Shown here piece by piece: positions 56,330 to 63,201 of a stretch of DNA of 64,000 nucleotides (its first letter is position 1; each line of letters begins with the position of its first letter). The stretch spans positions 216,480-280,479 of the forward strand of contig NZ_FYDX01000011.1 of assembly GCF_900187455.1 (NCBI RefSeq), given 5' to 3'. This stretch comes from Pseudomonas sp. Irchel 3E13. Lineage in GTDB: Bacteria; Pseudomonadota; Gammaproteobacteria; Pseudomonadales; Pseudomonadaceae. The notes beneath the pieces are model-generated. The model ran no database searches and had not been told where the DNA came from. It saw nothing but the letters and a program-made list of their open reading frames with translations. Both the position numbers and the translations under genes were made by a program.

Positions 56330-58576
56330 ATGCTCAAGTCCATGCTGCTCGGCCTGCTGCTGGTCATGGCCTGCCTGAGCCCCGCGCTGGCAGACGACAT
56401 CGGCGAGACCCACTACAAGCTGCTCAGCCGAAGCACCCAGATGCCGCTGGGCATCTCCCTGACGCCGGCCCAGCAAGCCTGGATCCAGACCCGCCGTGAA
56501 CTGGTGCTGGGCACCTCGGCCCCGGACTACCCGCCGTTCGACATGACCGCCAGCGGCCGTGACTACGAAGGCCTCACCGCCGACTACGCCGGGCTGCTGG
56601 GCCTGACCCTCGGGCTACCGATCAGGATCAAGCGCTACGCCAGTCGCGACCTGGCCTTGCAAGCCCTGGTGGACGGCGACATCGACCTGCTGGGCAGCGC
56701 CAACAGCTATGACGTCGCCACTGCCGGCGTGGCCCTGTCCCAGCCCTACGCCGAAGACCAACCGGTACTGGTAACCCGGGAAAACGAGACCCGGCCGCTG
56801 GATACCGGCCTGAGTGGCCTGCGCCTGAGCATGATCGCGCACTACCTGCCGCTCGCCGAAGTCCGCGCCACCTACCCCCACGCCAGCATCAGCACCTACA
56901 GCTCCTACCACCACGCCCTGAATGCCGTGGCCTTCGACCAGGCCGACGTCTTCCTCGGCGACACCGTGTCGACTCACTACCTGCTCAATCAGAGCCACCT
57001 GCAAAACCTCAAGATGGCCAACTTCGCCAAGCATGAGGCCATGGGTTTCGGCTTTGCCGTCCACCAGAGCAACGCCGTGCTGCTGACGCTGGTCAACAAG
57101 ACCCTGGAAGCCGTCACCAGCAGCACCCGCGCCAGCATCTTCCGGCGCTGGAGTGCCGGCAGCAGCATCCTGCTGACCGACCGCAAGCTGCAATTGTCGC
57201 CCAGCGAAGAACTCTGGCTGGCGAAGAACCCGGTCGTAAGGGTGACCGTCGACGAGCATGCCGCACCGCTGACCTTCTTCGACAAGTCCGGCAACCTGCG
57301 GGGCATCGCCGCCGACCTGCTCGAACTGATTCGCCTGCGCACCGGCCTGCAATTCGAAATCCGCCGCAGCAGCGGCATCAGCGACATGATCGATCAGTTG
57401 AACCATGGCCATGCCGACATGATCGCGGCGATCTCCTACAGCCCCGAGCGCGCCGCCACCTTGACCATCAGCCGGCCCTACCTGGAAAACTCCTACGTGC
57501 TGGTCACCCGCGACGGCAAGGACGCGCCCCAGTCCCTCGAACAACTGCAAGGCCGGCGCCTGGCGGTCACCCGCGGCAATATCCTCAACGAAAACATTCG
57601 CAAGCTGTACCCCGACATCCAGCTGGTGGCCACCGAAGACATCGCCGCGGCCGCCTCATTGCTGGCGCACCGTCAGGTCGACGGCATGGTCATGGCCCTG
57701 ATCAACGCCAATTTCAACCTGACCACCCAGCGCGACCTGGTGATCCGCTCCACCGTCAGCGATGCCTCGGCCACGTTCTCCCTGGCGACCTCGCGCAACG
57801 CCCACGAACTCGCCTCGATCCTCGACAAAGCGCTGACCAGCATCGTCCCCGAGGAAATGGGTATCATCAACAGTCGCTGGCGCGCCTACAGCGGCAACAC
57901 CTATTCCTACTGGCAGAGCTACCAGCAGACCATCCTCAAAGTGATCCTAGGCACCTTGGTCCTGCTGCTGCTGTCACTGGCCTGGAATGCCTGGATGCGC
58001 CGCCAGATCAAACAGCGCGAGGCCGCTGAACGCGCACTCAACGACCAGCTCGAATTCATGCGCGCGATGGTCAACGGCACGCCCCACCCGATCTATGTCC
58101 GCGACCGCGACGGCCTGCTGCAGACCTGCAACGAAAGCTACCTGCAGGCCCTCGGCGCCGGGCCCGAGGATGTCCTCGGCAAATCCATCGACGACGCCCC
58201 TCTGGGTGGCTCGGACGATGCGCGGAAAATCCAGGCCGACTACCTGCGGGTCATGAACGAAGGCCGCTCGCTGATCCTCGACCGACCGCTGATGATGAAG
58301 AACGTCGAGCTGACGATCTATCACTGGATCCTGCCGTACCGCGACTCCCTCGGCGAAGTCAAAGGCATCATCGGCGGCTGGCTGGACATCAGCGAGCGCC
58401 GCCAACTGGTCCACGACCTGCGCCTGGCCAAGGAGCAGGCCGATGCCGCCAGCCGCGCCAAAAGTACCTTCCTCGCAACCATGAGCCACGAAATCCGCAC
58501 GCCGATGAATGCAATGATTGGATGTTTTTGTAGAAAAAACCACAAGCTTCGATCTCATTTCCGATGCCATAGCTAA
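56330..58576 (+). CDS. BvgS-like hybrid sensor kinase, truncated in the H-box
   Basis: 748 residues in the present frame. Signal peptide (LLLVMACLSPALAD), two periplasmic venus-flytrap (SBP_bac_3) domains at about 40-275 and 285-525, a membrane segment near 540-560 (ILKVILGTLVLLLLSLAW), a PAS domain (580-710), and the start of HisKA: STFLATMSHEIRTPMNAMIG near residues 712-731. There the family sequence stops and 17 unrelated residues (CFCRKNHKLRSHFR...) lead to a stop. The HATPase, receiver and HPt domains are missing, so it cannot be an active kinase. The cut coincides with the edge of the AT-rich element that follows. Confidence 0.93.
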   Translation: MLKSMLLGLLLVMACLSPALADDIGETHYKLLSRSTQMPLGISLTPAQQAWIQTRRELVLGTSAPDYPPFDMTASGRDYEGLTADYAGLLGLTLGLPIRIKRYASRDLALQALVDGDIDLLGSANSYDVATAGVALSQPYAEDQPVLVTRENETRPLDTGLSGLRLSMIAHYLPLAEVRATYPHASISTYSSYHHALNAVAFDQADVFLGDTVSTHYLLNQSHLQNLKMANFAKHEAMGFGFAVHQSNAVLLTLVNKTLEAVTSSTRASIFRRWSAGSSILLTDRKLQLSPSEELWLAKNPVVRVTVDEHAAPLTFFDKSGNLRGIAADLLELIRLRTGLQFEIRRSSGISDMIDQLNHGHADMIAAISYSPERAATLTISRPYLENSYVLVTRDGKDAPQSLEQLQGRRLAVTRGNILNENIRKLYPDIQLVATEDIAAAASLLAHRQVDGMVMALINANFNLTTQRDLVIRSTVSDASATFSLATSRNAHELASILDKALTSIVPEEMGIINSRWRAYSGNTYSYWQSYQQTILKVILGTLVLLLLSLAWNAWMRRQIKQREAAERALNDQLEFMRAMVNGTPHPIYVRDRDGLLQTCNESYLQALGAGPEDVLGKSIDDAPLGGSDDARKIQADYLRVMNEGRSLILDRPLMMKNVELTIYHWILPYRDSLGEVKGIIGGWLDISERRQLVHDLRLAKEQADAASRAKSTFLATMSHEIRTPMNAMIGCFCRKNHKLRSHFRCHS

Positions 58577-58620
58577 GAGGTATGATTGACTAAGTTCGCC
58601 TACTATATGGATGCAGAGAA

Positions 58621-59046
58621 ATGGCATTTTGGAAACTTGGAAGCAAGAAAAGCAAAGAAAATGACCTCAAAAAGACAGCAATTGAAACTGGCTCTTTTGT
58701 CATTGATATTCAATTAAAGGCTGTAGGAGGAACACCCGAGTTTGAAGAGCTATTCCATAGCCCTTTCGTCCGAGGCTACTTTATCGGGGTTTTTTCTGGC
58801 GCAATGCAAGCATTTAAAATTGAGGGTTATGGAGACCATACAGCAACAATGGCGTTTCTTGTTGGTGGTCATATTGCCCTCATAGGTGAAAAGCATGGAT
58901 TGTCCTTTGCCATGGACTCATTAAATTATCAAGGAAATAAAGACTATGATTTGGGGAATAGGTTAGGAGGACAAGAGCTGATTGGTTTTTTAAATCGAGA
59001 AATTATTACCCCAAGACAGCTTATGGATTATATCAAGGGGAATTAA
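58621..59046 (+). CDS. Hypothetical protein, first gene of the element
   Basis: 141 residues, ATG preceded by GCAGAGAA. Lys-rich N-terminus (KLGSKKSKENDLKKTA), then a globular alpha/beta protein with several aromatic residues (FEELFHSPFVRGYFIGVFSGAMQAF, YGDHTATMAFLVGGHIALIG) and a helical C-terminus. No clear membrane segment or signal. Codon use is AT-rich, unlike the chromosome. I do not recognise it. It has its own terminator. Confidence 0.78.
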   Translation: MAFWKLGSKKSKENDLKKTAIETGSFVIDIQLKAVGGTPEFEELFHSPFVRGYFIGVFSGAMQAFKIEGYGDHTATMAFLVGGHIALIGEKHGLSFAMDSLNYQGNKDYDLGNRLGGQELIGFLNREIITPRQLMDYIKGN

Positions 59047-59067
59047 CCGCACCATTTCCAAATAAAG

Positions 59068-59087
59068 AAACCGCCTTTCGGCGGTTT
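59068..59087 (+). terminator. Intrinsic terminator in the element
   Basis: AAACCGCC-TTTC-GGCGGTTT, 8-bp perfect stem, 22 bp after the stop of the first element gene. The T tract is short (TTTAG). Confidence 0.8.
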
Positions 59088-59187
59088 AGTGCTTAGTTTA
59101 ATAACAACAAAAAACACAAGCTACATTCAGGTTAACATATCAATTTTCAATAACAAGGCTATTTATAAAAATAAGTGATAATATGTA

Positions 59188-59203
59188 ATATATAACAAAA
59201 AAT
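59188..59203 (+). promoter_or_regulatory. Shared 16-mer upstream of the pilin gene (copy 1)
   Basis: ATATATAACAAAAAAT, identical to 59853-59868. It contains a possible -10 (TATAAC) and ends 7 bp before the pilin ATG. No Shine-Dalgarno sequence lies between. See findings. Confidence 0.6.
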
Positions 59204-59210
59204 CACAACA

Positions 59211-59750
59211 ATGATAAAAAGAAATAAAAGTATTGCGGGTGTAACTCTTGTTGAGGCACTAATATGGTTTGCTATTTTCGCAGCCGTTCTCTACGGGGTT
59301 TTCTCACTTTACTCACAATCACGAAATGCGGGTAATGCCTCGACTGTAAACAAAGAGCTATCCACCATTTTCTCTCAAACAGAGCAGTTGTTTGCCACTG
59401 AAGATACTGCACAACTGACAGACGGCGGGAACAGCCTTGCGTTGAACCTTGGGATTTATCCTAAGAGCTTAAAGTCATCCGCTAATGGTTCAAGTATCAA
59501 TAACGTTTTTGGTGGGGCCGTTACGATAACGGGCGAAACACCCAGCGGATTCACCGTAACCTATAACCGAGTCCCTACAGGTGAAGTATGCGCCAATATT
59601 ATCAGAGCGCAAAAGGCAGTAGGCTGGGATAGTGTTAATGGAATGAATTACGACAAAGACTATAAAATATCAGACGCCAACACCTTGTGCGGCCCCAGTG
59701 GCAATGGAACATTGGACTTGGTATTTGTAAGAGCAAACACCAATAGCTAA
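59211..59750 (+). CDS. Type IV pilin (PilS-like)
   Basis: 179 residues. Prepilin signal: short basic leader MIKRNKSIAG, then the cleavage point G|VTLVEALIWFAIFAAVLYG with Glu at position 5 and a hydrophobic first helix. The C-terminal globular part has two Cys (GEVCANIIRA, ANTLCGPSG) about 40 residues apart, a disulfide loop as in type IVb pilins such as PilS of R64 and PAPI-1. Pilins of this type serve conjugation or attachment. No prepilin peptidase, ATPase or secretin gene is visible, so it would depend on assembly genes outside the window or on the host machinery. Confidence 0.85.
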   Translation: MIKRNKSIAGVTLVEALIWFAIFAAVLYGVFSLYSQSRNAGNASTVNKELSTIFSQTEQLFATEDTAQLTDGGNSLALNLGIYPKSLKSSANGSSINNVFGGAVTITGETPSGFTVTYNRVPTGEVCANIIRAQKAVGWDSVNGMNYDKDYKISDANTLCGPSGNGTLDLVFVRANTNS

Positions 59751-59766
59751 CAAATCATACAATTAC

Positions 59767-59789
59767 AAAAGCCCTTCGTTGGGCTTTTT
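59767..59789 (+). terminator. Terminator after the pilin gene
   Basis: AAAAGCCC-TTCGTT-GGGCTTTTT, 8-bp stem and a T tract, 17 bp after the pilin stop. Confidence 0.92.
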
Positions 59790-59852
59790 GTTTTTGAACG
59801 ATTAGTTGATGGTTATCAGCGGAGAATCATCAGTGTAAAAATGCTAATATTT

Positions 59853-59868
59853 ATATATAACAAAAAAT
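59853..59868 (+). promoter_or_regulatory. Shared 16-mer (copy 2)
   Basis: Exact second copy of the 16-mer at 59188, again ending 7 bp before an ATG (59876), again without a Shine-Dalgarno sequence. Confidence 0.6.
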
Positions 59869-59875
59869 ACAAGAT

Positions 59876-60463
59876 ATGGACACAAACAAAGGACGTCTGG
59901 TAGAGGAAACATTAGACGAGTTACACAATCAAAAAATAAATAACTTGAGTTCGAGACTTGATGCTCTTCAAGAGCAGAACAAAAACGCCGACCTGTGGCA
60001 CAAAATAGGCAAAGGGTTTCAGGCTGTTAGAAACTCTTCAATTGGCGCATTAGCATTAGGCACATTTGGCATGATGGCCGTATTGGCTTACGGTCCTGCT
60101 GTAAATAACACTGGGTTTACCGCTGATTTAGCTCCTCATCTTACTACGGCACTATCTGTTGCCTATGCAGGAGTAGCGGGCTTTATAGCAACACATCTTG
60201 GCGCAAAAAATGCGGAATATAAGACTTTTATAAAGTCTTGTGATGTAGAAGATGAACGAAAAAAGCTGATGGTGGCTGCTCAGGGTGCTAATGACTCTCT
60301 AAATGAGCACGCATTAAAATACGGAGTAAGCCATGAAACAAAAGAAAAAATGGATAAGCTCTACAACGATATCTTCTCTAATAAAACTAAATCGCCTTTG
60401 GTGAGAGATCAAGATGAATATTTCGAAAAACGCGCAAGAAAAAATGGGATTGCGAAAATATAA
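59876..60463 (+). CDS. Hypothetical membrane protein
   Basis: 195 residues. A charged N-terminal helix with coiled-coil character (ETLDELHNQKINNLSSRLDALQEQNKN), then two hydrophobic segments (about residues 54-72, SIGALALGTFGMMAVLAYG, and 87-107, TTALSVAYAGVAGFIATHLG), and a charged cytoplasmic tail of about 85 residues. The short loop between segments suggests a hairpin with both tails inside. No family recognised. It is followed after 37 bp by another membrane protein gene, so the two may work together. Confidence 0.75.
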   Translation: MDTNKGRLVEETLDELHNQKINNLSSRLDALQEQNKNADLWHKIGKGFQAVRNSSIGALALGTFGMMAVLAYGPAVNNTGFTADLAPHLTTALSVAYAGVAGFIATHLGAKNAEYKTFIKSCDVEDERKKLMVAAQGANDSLNEHALKYGVSHETKEKMDKLYNDIFSNKTKSPLVRDQDEYFEKRARKNGIAKI

Positions 60464-60500
60464 TTCGAGCTATTAATACAAATCTCAGGAGCGAAATTTT

Positions 60501-60878
60501 ATGTCACAAGCACAACAAAACAACAACACCCTTTCAAGTTTCTATGCAAAAACAAAAACGTTTTATGCGATTTTATTTTTTCTTTTGGGTTCATTTGATT
60601 TTTTGATTTTCTTAATCAGCACCTACAAAGCTATTTCTGATAGGTTATTCAGCCCTGATCACGGTCTTGGACTCAGACTAAGTGCTTTGCATGAGCCATT
60701 TCATTTCGAGCGCCTGATAACAACTGCCTGTTTGATTATAACTGCATGCGTATTAGTTAATAGGCCCAACAGAGTGAATCAGCTAAGCATAGTAAAGAAA
60801 TACCCTACATCGGCAATGTTATTTTGCTTTTTGGGGTTATTTATATCATTATTCTATAATCTCGAAGTAATCACTTAA
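60501..60878 (+). CDS. Hypothetical membrane protein, three segments
   Basis: 125 residues with AGGAG upstream of the ATG. Three predicted membrane segments: about 21-42 (FYAILFFLLGSFDFLIFLIS), 70-86 (LITTACLIITACVLV) and 104-121 (SAMLFCFLGLFISLFYNLE). Very AT-rich codon use. It has no recognised family and no visible catalytic motif. Position after the previous membrane protein gene suggests cotranscription. Confidence 0.72.
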   Translation: MSQAQQNNNTLSSFYAKTKTFYAILFFLLGSFDFLIFLISTYKAISDRLFSPDHGLGLRLSALHEPFHFERLITTACLIITACVLVNRPNRVNQLSIVKKYPTSAMLFCFLGLFISLFYNLEVIT

Positions 60879-60899
60879 TCAGTCAATTGTATTGAGCGC

Positions 60900-60978
60900 A
60901 TTGGATCAGGAGGGGTGGCCGTCACCAAGATACTCCCCTACGGGCTATTATCCCTGATATAGTTAAATTCCAACTTTT
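60900..60978. repeat. Origin-like direct repeat, copy 1
   Basis: Direct repeat of 61390-61470 with about three quarters identity and an identical 22-bp core (60942-60963 and 61434-61455) that includes TATTATCCCTGATATAGT. Copy 1 and copy 2 flank the gene at 61064. Confidence 0.85.
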
Positions 60979-61010
60979 GTCTCATCCGGCCCGCCCTGCC
61001 AGAGTGAAAA

Positions 61011-61039
61011 TTGACAGTTTGTCGGGTCAGGTATAGTAT
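61011..61039 (+). promoter_or_regulatory. Sigma-70 promoter of the 61064 gene
   Basis: TTGACA (61011-61016), 17-bp spacer, TAGTAT (61034-61039). Predicted start near 61046, 18 nt before the ATG. Confidence 0.8.
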
Positions 61040-61063
61040 TCGGTAGAAATGGAGTGCAATACA

Positions 61064-61381
61064 ATGGATAAAGCAAGTGATTACGAAAGCGCAGTAGTTC
61101 AGATCAATAGCTCCATTCGTGAGCTGGAAAGAGTCATTCTTACCGACCGAATTGAAGGGGTTAAGATTTTAGAGTTTTTCCTTTCCTTCAATCCAGCAAT
61201 ATTTAACCAAGATGATTTGAGTATCAAAATGGATGCCTGGCGACTGCTGAATGGGCATTGCAAGGCTCATGCACGCCTAATTGTTGAACAAAGCATGTCA
61301 TTTGATATCCCTATCTGGAAAACTTACAGGGAGAAAATTCAAAAAGTAATAGACCGTAGAAGGGAGATTTTTGCGGTTTAG
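61064..61381 (+). CDS. Hypothetical helical protein between the two origin-like repeats
   Basis: 105 residues from the ATG at 61064, with GGAG at 61051-61054; an ATG at 61049 has no site of its own. The protein is all-helical and amphipathic (YESAVVQINSSIRELERVIL, DAWRLLNGHCKAHARLIVEQS, KTYREKIQKVIDRRREIF), with no membrane segment. A strong promoter lies in front. Its place between two copies of the putative origin hints at a role in replication control, partitioning or as an addiction factor, but nothing in the sequence proves any of these. Confidence 0.78.
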   Translation: MDKASDYESAVVQINSSIRELERVILTDRIEGVKILEFFLSFNPAIFNQDDLSIKMDAWRLLNGHCKAHARLIVEQSMSFDIPIWKTYREKIQKVIDRRREIFAV

Positions 61382-61389
61382 ACGAAAAT

Positions 61390-61470
61390 ATTGGATTAGG
61401 AGAGAGAAACGCCCGCCGAGATACTTCCCTACTGGGCTATTATCCCTGATATAGTAAAAGTGCAACTTTA
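61390..61470. repeat. Origin-like direct repeat, copy 2 (probable ColE2-type origin)
   Basis: Lies 8 bp downstream of the rep stop codon, exactly where ColE2-type origins lie. On the rep-sense strand it reads ATATCAGGGATAATAGCCC, which resembles the TATCAGATAACAG...GCCC part of the ColE2 origin as I remember it. Copy 1 is at 60900-60978. Confidence 0.65.
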
Positions 61471-61478
61471 GTGCCAAA

Positions 61479-62498
61479 TTAAAAACTGCTCGCCTCAATT
61501 AGACCTTGGCTCTTTTTTCTGTAGTAAGTCCTACGACTCATATTTAATTTCTCCCAAGGCTTATCTTGGGCCTCTACTGTGCGACCTGCATCGACGTTAT
61601 TTTCTTTTCTATAATAGTAGGTTCGTTTCGGTATCCCTTCGTCTTCCCAAGGCTTACCGTCTACATAGATAAGATTCGCTGAGCTTTTTTTCCTTGACTG
61701 CTTGGCTCGCTCGCTTTTCAGTTCGTTGAGCCTTTCAATTGAGAAGTGCTGAGTGATAAAGCGATACACACTGTCGGCAATAGTTCTAACCTCGTTCATG
61801 CCTAATGGACACTCGAAAGTGTTGGACAGCATCGCTTGGTCAAGGATCTCGGCATGCAGCTCGACCTGGTGGAACCTGTGCCAATTCGAATAGGCCCATA
61901 AGCGTAGTGTTTCGAACAAGGTGCAGTTTCGTCCAGATGCGAATCCGTCCTCTACATTCTTCTTTTTCTTAGCCTCCCTCTGGTGCCTAACAAGGTCTTT
62001 ATCTACAAACTCATTAAGATAATCTAAGTCATATGGCTCATCTTGAAATGAAAAAACCTTAAAAGCAGATGTATTGAACGGGTTTTTCGTTAAGAGCCCA
62101 TTGTAGTTCATGTCTGCACCGATTCTCACAGCAAGCCCATGCTCAACATCCGAACAATATTTAATAGGCTTTAAAAGCCCTCTAACGTCTGTTTTAACAG
62201 ATGTATTGAGGATGTAGGTTAGGTGAGAGCGGCCGTTGTCTAAGTTCCTGACTATCAAGTGCGGGGCTGGCAATCCTTTATCCGACCAGTCCAATACGCT
62301 CATGTCGCTATCCAAATCAAATATCATAAAATATTTGTGAGTGAGCGAGTTAGGTTGAAGGTAGATGGATTTTATAGCTGAACTTACTGGGCCAACTTGT
62401 TTTCCAAATGAATAGTTGTTTGTATGGTAGGGTTTCTTAGGAAGTTTCGACCTGTATACTTCAAGCGTATTTTTGAGCGTTAATTGACTGCAGTGCAT
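61479..62498 (-). CDS. rep: Replication initiator, ColE2 Rep family
   Basis: 339 residues; ATG at 62498 with GAGGAG in front. Replicase domain: KLPKKPYHTNNYSFG near residue 18, FDLDSDMSVLDWSDKGLPAPHLIVRN (acidic metal-binding residues), GADMNYNGLLTKNPF near 130; then a PriCT-1 region GRNCTLFETLRLWAY and the DNA-binding end with two copies of KPWE(D/K)...(P/S)(K/R)RTYY. ColE2 Rep is a primase that makes a short RNA primer at its origin. A putative origin lies directly downstream and an antisense RNA upstream. The doubled KPWE...RTYYRK motif at the C-terminus is a repeat. Confidence 0.88.
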   Translation of the reverse strand: MHCSQLTLKNTLEVYRSKLPKKPYHTNNYSFGKQVGPVSSAIKSIYLQPNSLTHKYFMIFDLDSDMSVLDWSDKGLPAPHLIVRNLDNGRSHLTYILNTSVKTDVRGLLKPIKYCSDVEHGLAVRIGADMNYNGLLTKNPFNTSAFKVFSFQDEPYDLDYLNEFVDKDLVRHQREAKKKKNVEDGFASGRNCTLFETLRLWAYSNWHRFHQVELHAEILDQAMLSNTFECPLGMNEVRTIADSVYRFITQHFSIERLNELKSERAKQSRKKSSANLIYVDGKPWEDEGIPKRTYYYRKENNVDAGRTVEAQDKPWEKLNMSRRTYYRKKSQGLIEASSF

Positions 62499-62581
62499 TT
62501 TCTCCTCTATTATTTTTATTATCAGGAGAAAATTTCGAGACTGGCTCTTGCTACATCAACTTTAAATGGTATATTGAATAT

Positions 62582-62693
62582 ACAAAGTGTTGAGCGTAGA
62601 AATTGTTAAGGTTGGTCGCCCCGGAATTTCTACTCCTTTATAAGCAAGATAACATTTACCCCTTAAAGTGCAAACTTTAAGGGGTTTTGTTTT
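62582..62693 (+). ncRNA. Candidate antisense RNA controlling rep (RNAI-like)
   Basis: Plus-strand transcript opposite the rep leader. Promoter TTGCTA (62548-62553), 16-bp spacer, TATATT (62570-62575). First hairpin GTAGAAATT / AATTTCTAC (62596-62604, 62625-62633) with a 20-nt loop containing the U-turn type sequence TTGG. A terminator CCCCTTAAAG-TGCAAA-CTTTAAGGGG-TTTTG follows at 62659-62689. Both neighbouring genes are on the other strand, so this terminator serves no coding gene. The length of about 110 nt matches ColE2 RNAI. Confidence 0.65.
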
Positions 62694-62708
62694 ATGATTC
62701 AGATTGAA

Positions 62709-63038
62709 TTAGTCTGTTTTGGATGCAAGGGCGTTATCAACAGCGGCTTTGAGTTTTAAAAGTTCGCCTTTATCTGCTTTACAAATAACGTTCAGTAGGT
62801 AGGCACGCATTTCTTCTTCGGTCGGTTCTACCTTTGTCTCGACAAAGAAATCACGAACCTGGACCTTCAAAACACGGGCGAATGTATCAAGTGCATCAAG
62901 GCTTGGCGTCCGGTCGCCCGTCTCCAATCGGCTGATGGTCTTCGGATCGAAGCCTGTCAGCTCGCCGAACTCGGCCTGTGTCAGACCTGCCTGCTTGCGG
63001 TAGTGACGTAGCGCCTTGCCGATGTCTGTTCGTGCCAT
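62709..63038 (-). CDS. XRE-family transcriptional regulator
   Basis: 109 residues. The helix-turn-helix is clear at 7-62 (LRHYRKQAGLTQAEFGELTGFDPKTISRLETGDRTPSLDALDTFARVL). A short C-terminal helical tail (PTEEEMRAYLLNVICKADKGEL) may serve dimerisation. It lies upstream of rep in the same direction and divergent from the lipoprotein gene; a near-perfect palindrome between the two divergent genes is its likely operator. It probably controls its own expression and the lipoprotein gene, possibly also rep. Confidence 0.88.
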   Translation of the reverse strand: MARTDIGKALRHYRKQAGLTQAEFGELTGFDPKTISRLETGDRTPSLDALDTFARVLKVQVRDFFVETKVEPTEEEMRAYLLNVICKADKGELLKLKAAVDNALASKTD

Positions 63039-63102
63039 GAGAAATCCCTTGAAGAATCAATCACTTAACGACACGGTGGCGGTCTTTAAAACGCCCTTAA
63101 AA

Positions 63103-63137
63103 GTCACCTTATGATTTTGTACTTCTCATAATGTGAC
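63103..63137. promoter_or_regulatory. Palindromic operator candidate between XRE and lipoprotein genes
   Basis: GTCACCTTATGA (63103-63114) and TCATAATGTGAC (63126-63137) are inverted 12-mers with one mismatch, 11 bp apart. The site lies 65 bp from the XRE start and 65 bp from the lipoprotein start, symmetric to both. Confidence 0.65.
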
Positions 63138-63201
63138 CTTTTAGGTAGAGTTTTTACGCCTGCCGATCAACGGCCGGCGTCTGGGACAGGAGAAAAAGGC
63201 T

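Noticed and set aside
58521..58560. Tn7-like left end starting with TGT at the kinase junction
   Set aside because: No repeated TnsB-type sites are seen in the following 100 bp, and no transposase genes are visible.
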